This document shows positions 7,622 to 13,254 of a DNA stretch of 15,740 nt, one piece after another. The DNA is from Betaproteobacteria bacterium (GTDB lineage: Bacteria > Pseudomonadota > Gammaproteobacteria > Burkholderiales > Burkholderiaceae). The position numbers and the translations under genes were made by a program. The notes under the pieces are model-generated. The model ran no database searches, was not told where the DNA came from, and was given only the letters and a program-made list of their open reading frames with translations. Within the stretch, counting starts at the first letter, position 1. Every line of letters starts with the position of its first letter. Location: NCBI GenBank assembly GCA_009921765.1, contig RFXC01000092.1, forward strand, positions 1-15,740. The letters are read 5' to 3'.

Positions 7622-8679
7622 CGGGGGACGGTAGGTTGGGCAAAACGGCTGGAGGTGGCGCGGGTGCGCATCCGGGTAGTGGCCCGCACGCAGAGCTGGC
7701 CGCGGACAATGAGCGACTGTGAGCGGAGCGCGCCGCTTCGAATCTGCTCAAGGAGCAGCGTGACGGTGGCCTCCACCATGGGCACAACGGGCTGCTCGAA
7801 GGTGGTGAGCTGGTAGGCGGGCCAGGAAGACTGCGGCACATTGTCAAAGCCCACCACCGACACCTCCTCGGGCACGCGCACCGAGAGCTGGTGGCGCAGG
7901 GTATCGATCACTGCGAGCGCCATCTGGTCACTTGCCGCAAAGACGGCGTCCGGAGCCTTCCGACTGGAGCGAAACAGTGCCCGGGTTGCCTCGGCAGCCT
8001 GGTCGGCGTCATAGCCCCCCACCGCACGGGCGAAAAGGTGTCTGGCGCCGTCAGCAAGCCCCTGGACGAAGCCGCGCTCACGTTCAAGATTGGTCGAGGA
8101 ATCTTCGCGGCCAGCGATAAAGGCGATTCTCGAATGACCCAGCGCGAGCAGGTGCTGGGCAAGCAGGCGCCCACCGCGGACATTGTCGCCGCGCACCGAG
8201 CTCACTGCGGGCGAGTCGCGGCGTCGCGCCATCACCCGGTTGAAGAGCACCACCGGGATGCCCGCTGCCGTGCAGCGCTGTGCGAGTGCCGACGACAGCG
8301 TGACCGCGCCCAGCACAATGCCGTCGACCCGATACTGGAGCATGTTCTCCACCAGCGCGTCGGAATCGGCTTCGTCGGCCACAAACATGAGCAGATGAAA
8401 CCCGTCGGCCTGCAAACGCCGGCTGAGGTGCTCAAGCACCGTGGGATAGAAAAGATTGTCGAGTTGCGACACCACCAGCCCGATGATGCGTGATCGTCCG
8501 GTGATGAGGCTGCGCGCAAGCGCATTGGGCTCATAGCCCAGCGCCTGCGCAGCGCGCAAGACCTTTGCACGGGTGGCAGCGCCTACGCTCGCACCGGGCG
8601 TGAAGGTTCGGCTGACCGCAGATTGCGAGACCCCGGCATGGCGCGCCACATCAATGGAACTGACCCGATCGCCGGGCAA
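7618..8679 (-). CDS. LacI-family transcriptional regulator
   Basis: 353 residues from a TTG start. Residues 8-27 form the LacI helix-turn-helix (SIDVARHAGVSQSAVSRTF), followed by the hinge-helix region GYEPNALARSL. The rest is a periplasmic-binding-protein-like effector domain with the usual landmarks: GLVVSQLDNLFYP, VDGIVLG, RGDNVRGGRLLAQHL, DAVFAASDQMALAV and VGFDNVPQSSWPAYQLTTFEQP. TTG 8679 is chosen because GGAG lies six bases upstream and because it leaves a normal short N-terminus before the helix-turn-helix. A GTG at 8700 is the alternative. A longer reading from TTG 8757 would run through the inverted repeat at 8724-8743. As first gene of the operon, beside a palindromic site, it probably autoregulates and responds to the imported substrate or an intermediate. 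Confidence 0.9.
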   Translation of the reverse strand: MPGDRVSSIDVARHAGVSQSAVSRTFTPGASVGAATRAKVLRAAQALGYEPNALARSLITGRSRIIGLVVSQLDNLFYPTVLEHLSRRLQADGFHLLMFVADEADSDALVENMLQYRVDGIVLGAVTLSSALAQRCTAAGIPVVLFNRVMARRRDSPAVSSVRGDNVRGGRLLAQHLLALGHSRIAFIAGREDSSTNLERERGFVQGLADGARHLFARAVGGYDADQAAEATRALFRSSRKAPDAVFAASDQMALAVIDTLRHQLSVRVPEEVSVVGFDNVPQSSWPAYQLTTFEQPVVPMVEATVTLLLEQIRSGALRSQSLIVRGQLCVRATTRMRTRATSSRFAQPTVPR

Positions 8680-8723
8680 GGCTGTCTCCGAAGATGCCAC
8701 CTCGCGCGCATATGGGCGGGGGG

Positions 8724-8743
8724 CTTTGCATAGGTATGCAAAG
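8724..8743. promoter_or_regulatory. Perfect inverted repeat, probable operator of the LacI-type regulator
   Basis: CTTTGCATA-GG-TATGCAAAG: two 9-bp arms that are exact reverse complements, separated by 2 bp. It lies 44 bp upstream of the TTG start chosen for the regulator. The size and symmetry match LacI/GalR-family operators. I did not find a second full copy in the window; a related half-site, ATGCAAGC, is at 8768-8775. On the minus strand the repeat falls where a -10 region would be expected, although no strong -35/-10 pair is visible, so binding would be expected to block RNA polymerase. The unusually AT-rich arms stand out in very GC-rich surroundings. Confidence 0.75.
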
Positions 8744-8808
8744 CATTCTGGCAGCAACGCAAACCGGATGCAAGCCTTGGTCTTGCCGCAGCCGCCCGCC
8801 CCTGGACA

Positions 8809-9789
8809 CTACAGCCGGAACACCCGCTGCGCGTTGCCCGATGCAATTGCGCGCCGCTGGCTCTCGGGCAGCGCATCGAGCCGCTTGGCCGCCACGTCGG
8901 CCTCGTGCACGCGATGCGGCCAGTCGGTACCCAGCATCACCTGGCTCGCTCCGGCCACATCGATCAGATAACGCAGCGGCGCGAGATCGTAGGTGATGCT
9001 GTCGTAAAAGATATGGCGCAAGTAATCGGTGGGCTTGCGGCGGATTTCTCGCAGGTGATCGAATTCCACCCGGTCGCCCATCTCGAACCGCCCCACCAGA
9101 TAGGGCAGCATGCCACCACCGTGCGAGGCAATCAGCTTCAGGTTCGGGTAGCGGTCGAAAAAGCCGTGAAAGATCATCTTCGCGACCGCGAGCGTGGTGT
9201 CGTAGGTAAAACCCACCGACCAGAAGAGATTGTGCGGAATGATGCCCATTTTCTCTGCACCGAGAGGGTCGGTGGGATGAACCAGCACGGGAAGCGCGAG
9301 CGCATCGATCTCGGCCCAGACCGGCGCGAAGCACTCATCGGTCAGGCTTTTCCCGGCGATGTTGCCGAGCACCATCACGCCCACGGCGCCATTGGCGACG
9401 GTACGGCGAAGTTCGGCGACCGCAGCCTGCGGATATTCCCAGGGGAGCGAGGTAAACCAGCGGATCCGTTCCGGCCAGCGCGACTGCGCAGCAGCCATCG
9501 AGTCATTGGACTCGCGCGCGGCCAGTGCGCTGGTGGCCTCATCGCCCCAGTACACATTCGGGCAGGTGAGCGACACGATCGACAGGTCAATGCCATAGCG
9601 GTCCATCTCGCGAATCCGGAGCTGGTAGTCAAAATGCCCGATCTGCGGGATCACCACCGGCGTAGTGCCGCGAAAGATCTCCTGCTTGCCGTCGGGCCGG
9701 ATCTGCAGATTGAATTCGCCGCCCCGCGATTTCAACAGGTCCAGCCATTTTTCCGTGAACATGTGGGTGTGAATATCGATGACAGTCAT
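8809..9789 (-). CDS. ACMSD-type amidohydrolase, probable metal-dependent decarboxylase or hydrolase
   Basis: 326 residues of the amidohydrolase_2 group, which includes 2-amino-3-carboxymuconate-6-semialdehyde decarboxylase, gamma-resorcylate decarboxylase and 5-carboxyvanillate decarboxylase. The metal-site residues are in place: H7 and H9 in DIHTHMF, H171 in LVHPTD, H223 in ASHGGGMLPYLVGRF and D289 in LGTDWPH. The C-terminal SGNAQRVFRL is typical. Start ATG 9789 is supported by an AGGA seven bases upstream and by immediate entry into the first beta strand; a reading to 9852 would add 21 unlikely residues. It ends 129 nt before the regulator start in the same direction, so it may feed into the same operon or be separately controlled. 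Decarboxylation of an aromatic or muconate-like acid fits the neighbouring aromatic genes, but some members are hydrolases. Confidence 0.88.
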   Translation of the reverse strand: MTVIDIHTHMFTEKWLDLLKSRGGEFNLQIRPDGKQEIFRGTTPVVIPQIGHFDYQLRIREMDRYGIDLSIVSLTCPNVYWGDEATSALAARESNDSMAAAQSRWPERIRWFTSLPWEYPQAAVAELRRTVANGAVGVMVLGNIAGKSLTDECFAPVWAEIDALALPVLVHPTDPLGAEKMGIIPHNLFWSVGFTYDTTLAVAKMIFHGFFDRYPNLKLIASHGGGMLPYLVGRFEMGDRVEFDHLREIRRKPTDYLRHIFYDSITYDLAPLRYLIDVAGASQVMLGTDWPHRVHEADVAAKRLDALPESQRRAIASGNAQRVFRL

Positions 9790-9896
9790 GGTGTGATCCT
9801 GATGATGAAGAGGCGCGGCTGACCGGGACATCCGGGCCCACGCACAGAACAACGCGCTCGGCTCTGCTACGATCGGACCCCCAGGCCCGCAACGCC
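9790..9896. promoter_or_regulatory. Divergent intergenic region between amidohydrolase and crotonase genes
   Basis: These 107 bases separate the divergent amidohydrolase (minus) and crotonase-family (plus) genes, so promoters for both must lie in or near them. On the plus strand TGCTACGAT at 9865-9873 is a good extended -10 element, with no convincing -35. Transcription from it would begin near 9880 and leave a leader of under 20 bases. On the minus strand an AGGA ribosome-binding site precedes ATG 9789. CCGGG occurs twice at 9823-9836, nine bases apart. No palindrome resembling the 8724-8743 repeat is present. Confidence 0.45.
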
Positions 9897-10604
9897 ATGA
9901 CCTGGACCATGTACAACCAGCTCGCCGCCATCTGCGAGCAGCTGAAAGCGGACCGCTCGGTGCGGGTGGCCGTTTTTCGCGGTGCGGGCGGACAGGCCTT
10001 TGTTGCGGGAACCGATATCGCGCAGTTTCTGGAGTTCGGCAGCTCGGGCGACGCCGGTGCCGATGGCATCGCTTATGAGGAGCGAATCGACCAGACGCTG
10101 CGCGGATTTGCCACGCTTCCCATGCCCACCATCGCAGTGATCGAGGGCTGGGCGGTGGGCGGCGGTCTCGCCCTCGCCACCGGCTGCGATTTCAGGATAG
10201 CAACACCGTCGGCAAAATTTGGCGTGCCGATTGCGCGCACCTTGGGCAATTGCCTGTCGATCGCCAATCTCGCCCGGCTGCAGAATGCCTTCGGTCCCCA
10301 ACGCGTCAAGCGCATGTTGCTGCTCTCCGAGATTCTCGAGGCAGCCGAGGCGTTGTCCTGCGGCTATCTGCAGCAAATCGTGCCGGCCGAGTCCATCGAG
10401 CAGGCAGCCCGCGACCTGGCGGCCAAACTGGCAGCGCTCGCCCCCATCACGCAGCGCGTCTCCAAAGAGGGGCTACGCCGCATCGCCGGGGCCAGTCTGC
10501 CCGACGACCATGATCTGGTGCGGCTCACCTATGGCAGCGCCGATTTCCGCGAGGGGGTCGCCGCGTTTGTGGCCAAGCGGCCGCCGCAGTGGACCGGTGA
10601 ATAG
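9897..10604 (+). CDS. Enoyl-CoA hydratase/isomerase (crotonase) family protein without the catalytic glutamates; N-terminus short
   Basis: 235 residues with a crotonase fold: AFVAGTDIAQF (34-44) forms the first oxyanion-hole strand, and IEGWAVGGGLALATGCDFRIA (82-102) the CoA-binding helix region. In enoyl-CoA hydratase two glutamates (E144 and E164 of the rat enzyme) do the chemistry; here the aligned positions are A92 and I112 (FGVPIARTLG). It is therefore unlikely to be an ordinary hydratase and may be a CoA-ester isomerase, hydrolase, lyase or non-catalytic member. The first ATG starts at NAMTWTM, a segment normally about 25 residues into the family, and no Shine-Dalgarno sequence precedes it. 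The in-frame codons just upstream spell RSDPQARNA, which fits the family, but the frame has no ATG, GTG or TTG before TGA 9780. It is followed 33 nt later by the LysE gene. Confidence 0.82.
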   Translation: MTWTMYNQLAAICEQLKADRSVRVAVFRGAGGQAFVAGTDIAQFLEFGSSGDAGADGIAYEERIDQTLRGFATLPMPTIAVIEGWAVGGGLALATGCDFRIATPSAKFGVPIARTLGNCLSIANLARLQNAFGPQRVKRMLLLSEILEAAEALSCGYLQQIVPAESIEQAARDLAAKLAALAPITQRVSKEGLRRIAGASLPDDHDLVRLTYGSADFREGVAAFVAKRPPQWTGE

Positions 10605-10637
10605 GACGCGGCTGACATCTCATCAGGGGCACCGCTC

Positions 10638-11252
10638 ATGTTCGGCATGACCGATAGCGGTGCGTATGTGCTCGCCGTGCTCGTGTTTCTCGCCATTCCC
10701 GGTCCCGGCAACCTTGCGCTACTCACCTCCACGGCACAGGGCGGCCTTCGCGGGGGGCTGCTCGCCACGCTGGGCGTGATCGCTGGCGACCAGGTGTTGA
10801 TCTGGGCGGCGGTGGCAGGCATGGCGGCGCTGCTCCTCGCCATGCCGGTGCTGTTTGGTCTGCTGCAGTGGGCCGGCGCGCTCTACCTGATCTGGCTGGG
10901 GGTGCGCCTCATCCGCTCAACCGAAACCGGCGCTGGGGTCATCCAGATCCCGGCGGGTCATTATTTTCGGCAGTCCATGCTGATCACGGTGCTGAACCCC
11001 AAGGCAATCGTGTTCTACCTTGCCTTTTTCCCGCTCTTCATCGATCCGCAGCAGCACCGGGGCCTCTTCACTTTCGCGGTCATGGCGCTCATCGCCGCCC
11101 TCCTCACCTTTCTCTACGGACTGATTCTCTGCAGTGCGGCGATCCGGGTGTCTGCACGCTGGGGCAACCGGCCTCGGCTCGGCCTGTGGCTCAACCGACT
11201 CGCGGGGCTGGTCATGATCGGCTTCGGGCTTCGGATGATTCTGCTGCGCTGA
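10638..11252 (+). CDS. LysE/RhtB-family amino-acid or metabolite exporter
   Basis: A 204-residue inner-membrane protein with about six hydrophobic segments (near 9-30, 40-66, 70-93, 113-136, 145-170 and 184-203). Family signatures are IPGPGNLALLTSTAQGG at 20-36 and the second-half LNPKAIVFYLAFFPLF at 119-134. The length is standard. ATG 10638 has an AGGGG ribosome-binding site about eight bases upstream; a second ATG is at 10647. LysE/RhtB proteins expel amino acids or related small molecules by proton antiport; the substrate here cannot be predicted. It sits in the same direction as the crotonase-family gene and 90 nt ahead of the monooxygenase gene, so it may belong to the first transcript only. 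Confidence 0.92.
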   Translation: MFGMTDSGAYVLAVLVFLAIPGPGNLALLTSTAQGGLRGGLLATLGVIAGDQVLIWAAVAGMAALLLAMPVLFGLLQWAGALYLIWLGVRLIRSTETGAGVIQIPAGHYFRQSMLITVLNPKAIVFYLAFFPLFIDPQQHRGLFTFAVMALIAALLTFLYGLILCSAAIRVSARWGNRPRLGLWLNRLAGLVMIGFGLRMILLR

Positions 11253-11306
11253 GCCACAGGCAGCAGCCGGCACCCACCGCGATGCCAGGTCTGATCGGGC
11301 TCGGGT

Positions 11307-11342
11307 TTGCGCAGTGCCCCGGATTTGCTTAGCCTTTGCAGG
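11307..11342 (+). promoter_or_regulatory. Possible promoter of the 3-hydroxybenzoate 6-monooxygenase gene
   Basis: TTGCGC at 11307-11312 and TAGCCT at 11330-11335 are 17 bases apart and resemble a sigma-70 pair with a weak -10. Transcription would begin close to the ATG at 11343, giving a very short leader or a leaderless message. No good Shine-Dalgarno sequence precedes that ATG; the nearest AGG touches the start codon. The rest of the 90-nt gap after the LysE gene shows no hairpin of note. Confidence 0.35.
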
Positions 11343-12569
11343 ATGAATACTTCTACGCTTCCCATTCTGGTGGCCGGCGGCGGCATCGGGGGCCTCGCCG
11401 CGGCGCTTGCCCTCACCCGTCGCGGCTTTCGTGTTCGTGTGCTCGAGCAGTCGCCCGAGATCGGTGAAATCGGTGCCGGCATTCAACTCGGCCCGAACGC
11501 ATTTCATGCGCTCGATGCGCTGGGCGTCGGCCCCAAGGCCCGCGGTCGCGCGGTCTACACCGATGAACTGGTCATGCATGACGCGATCGACGAATACTGC
11601 GTCGGCCGCATTCCCACCGGTGAGGCCTTTCGCGCGCGCTTCGGCAACCCCTACGCAGTCATTCATCGGGTGGATGTGCATACGTCGCTGCTGGAAGGTG
11701 CACTCGAAACCGGTCGCATCGATTTCCTCACCTCCACCCGTGTCACCGGGATCGAGCAGGATGAGTCGGGCATCACGCTCATTGACCAGAAGGGCATTCG
11801 ACATCGTGGCGCGGCGCTGGTGGCCGCCGATGGCGTGAAATCGGTTGCCCGCGAACAGTATGTGGGCGATCCGCCTCGCGTGACCGGTCATGTGGTCTAC
11901 CGTGCGGTGGTTGATCGCAACGACTTCCCGGCCGATCTCCAATGGAACGCAGCAAGTATCTGGGTCGGCCCCAACTGTCATCTGGTCCACTATCCGCTGC
12001 GCGGCGGCGAGCAGTACAACGTGGTGGTCACGTTTCACAGCCGCCAGCAAGAGCAGTGGAGCGTCACCGATGGCAGTCGCGAAGAGGTACAGAGCTACTT
12101 CAAGGACGTCTGCCCGCGTGCTCGTCAACTCATCGATCTGCCCAAGTCCTGGCGGCGTTGGGCCACCGCCGACCGCAATCCGATCGGCCAGTGGTCATTC
12201 GGTCGGGTCACCCTGCTGGGTGACGCCGCCCATCCCATGACTCAATACCTGGCGCAAGGCGCAGGCATGGCGATGGAAGATGCGGTCACCCTGGGTGAGG
12301 CCCTGCGCGTGGCCAACGACGATATGGTGCGCGGGTTCGATCTCTATCAGCGCGCCCGCGTGGCGCGAACAGCCCGGGTCGTGCTCGGCGCGCGCGACAT
12401 GGGCCGCATCTATCACGCGCAGGGCGTCGAACGGCTGGTACGAAACGACCTCTGGCGTGGACGCAGCACCGAGCGCTTTTACGACGCGATGGAGTGGCTC
12501 TACGGCTGGAACGCCGGCAACTGCCTGTCCGCCCTCGAGCACCAGCGCATCAAGGAGTTCGCAACATGA
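11343..12569 (+). CDS. FAD-dependent 3-hydroxybenzoate 6-monooxygenase
   Basis: 408 residues of the group A flavoprotein aromatic hydroxylases, predicted to convert 3-hydroxybenzoate, NADH and oxygen to gentisate (2,5-dihydroxybenzoate). The FAD dinucleotide motif GGGIGG is at 12-17, GAGIQLGPNA at 44-53, the DG motif in VAADGVKS at 160-167, and the GD motif LLGDAAHPMTQYLAQGAG at 291-308. H213, Y217 and Q301 coincide with the substrate-site residues I recall for the Rhodococcus 3-hydroxybenzoate 6-hydroxylase. The C-terminal GRIYHAQGVERLVRNDLW and FYDAMEWLYGW segments are characteristic of that subfamily. Start ATG 11343 puts the Rossmann strand at residue 7; a TTG at 11307 would add 12 unlikely residues. 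Its stop overlaps the maleylpyruvate isomerase start by 4 nt, which strongly supports the gentisate assignment. Salicylate 5-hydroxylase-like substrates are a minor alternative. Confidence 0.9.
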   Translation: MNTSTLPILVAGGGIGGLAAALALTRRGFRVRVLEQSPEIGEIGAGIQLGPNAFHALDALGVGPKARGRAVYTDELVMHDAIDEYCVGRIPTGEAFRARFGNPYAVIHRVDVHTSLLEGALETGRIDFLTSTRVTGIEQDESGITLIDQKGIRHRGAALVAADGVKSVAREQYVGDPPRVTGHVVYRAVVDRNDFPADLQWNAASIWVGPNCHLVHYPLRGGEQYNVVVTFHSRQQEQWSVTDGSREEVQSYFKDVCPRARQLIDLPKSWRRWATADRNPIGQWSFGRVTLLGDAAHPMTQYLAQGAGMAMEDAVTLGEALRVANDDMVRGFDLYQRARVARTARVVLGARDMGRIYHAQGVERLVRNDLWRGRSTERFYDAMEWLYGWNAGNCLSALEHQRIKEFAT

Positions 12570-13207
12570 TGAAACTCTATGGCTTTTTCCGAAGTGGCAC
12601 CTCGCATCGCCTTCGCATTGCGCTGGCCCTCAAGGGGCTGCCGTTCGAGACCGTGCCGGTAGATCTGCGCAAGGAAGCGCATCTGGGTGACGCGTACCGC
12701 AGCATCAACCCCCAGGGGCTGGTGCCCGCGTTGGTAGACGGACCGCTGGTGCTCGCCCAGTCGCCCGCGCTGCTCGAATGGTTGGAGGATACCCATCCCA
12801 ACCCCTCGCTCCTGCCTGCTGATCCGGTATCGCGCGCCCGGGTGCGGGCGCTCTCCGCCATTGTCGGCTGCGACATTCACCCGGTGAACAACCGACGCAT
12901 TCTCAATCAGCTTCGCACCTCGTTCGGCGCCAACGAGGACGCGGTCAATGCCTGGTGCGGCCAATGGATCGCCGACGGCTTTGATGCCTACGTGGCGTTC
13001 CTCGCGCACTCGCCGGCCGGCAGCCGCTTCAGTTGGGGCAACCAGCCCACGCTTGCCGATGTGTATCTGGTGCCGCAGATTGAAAGCGCCCGGCGCTTTG
13101 CGGTTGATCTGAACCGCTGGCCACGGCTTCTCGAAATCGAGCGTGAGTGCATGACCTTGCCCGCGTTCAGCAACGCGGCGCCCTCGAAGCAACCGGACGC
13201 TGGCTGA
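12566..13207 (+). CDS. nagL: Maleylpyruvate isomerase, zeta-class glutathione transferase family
   Basis: 213 residues, predicted to isomerise maleylpyruvate to fumarylpyruvate with glutathione as cofactor, the step after gentisate ring cleavage. It is very close to Ralstonia NagL as I remember it: LYGFFRSGTSHRLRIALALKG at 4-24 (zeta-class thiol site), INPQGLVPAL at 47-56, QSPALLEWLE at 65-74, IVGCDIHPVNNRRI at 99-112 and PTLADVYLVPQIESARRF in the C-terminal domain. An AAGGAG sits eight bases before ATG 12566, and the start overlaps the monooxygenase stop (ATGATG). The second ATG, 12569, would give exactly the NagL numbering for its arginine and histidine residues and is an equally possible start. 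Maleylacetoacetate isomerase of tyrosine breakdown is the alternative, less likely given the partner gene. Confidence 0.92.
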   Translation: MMKLYGFFRSGTSHRLRIALALKGLPFETVPVDLRKEAHLGDAYRSINPQGLVPALVDGPLVLAQSPALLEWLEDTHPNPSLLPADPVSRARVRALSAIVGCDIHPVNNRRILNQLRTSFGANEDAVNAWCGQWIADGFDAYVAFLAHSPAGSRFSWGNQPTLADVYLVPQIESARRFAVDLNRWPRLLEIERECMTLPAFSNAAPSKQPDAG

Positions 13208-13223
13208 GTGCCGAAGGTTGGCT

Positions 13224-13254
13224 GATCGACTGGCCCCCCTGGGCCTAGTCGATC
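13224..13254. terminator. Bidirectional hairpin between convergent isomerase and Bug-receptor genes
   Basis: GATCGACT at 13224-13231 pairs with AGTCGATC at 13247-13254, and GGCCC at 13232-13236 pairs with GGGCC at 13241-13245, leaving one bulged T and a four-base loop. The 13-bp stem lies between two converging genes, so it can stop transcription from both sides. It contains the TAG stop codon of the minus-strand receptor gene (13245-13247). There is no T-run on either strand, so the terminator call rests on stem strength and position. Confidence 0.6.

Noticed and set aside
6515..7816. Long plus-strand open frame (433 codons) opposite the bicupin and regulator genes
   Set aside because: It is antisense to two well-supported genes, shows no recognisable domain and has an arginine/alanine/histidine-rich composition typical of a GC-rich shadow frame.
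8905..9822. Plus-strand open frame (305 codons) opposite the amidohydrolase gene
   Set aside because: It mirrors a gene whose metal ligands are all intact; the antisense product is low-complexity and histidine-rich without pattern.
10917..12128. Long minus-strand open frame (403 codons) opposite the LysE and monooxygenase genes
   Set aside because: It is antisense to conserved coding sequence with full FAD motifs; its own translation has no domain features.
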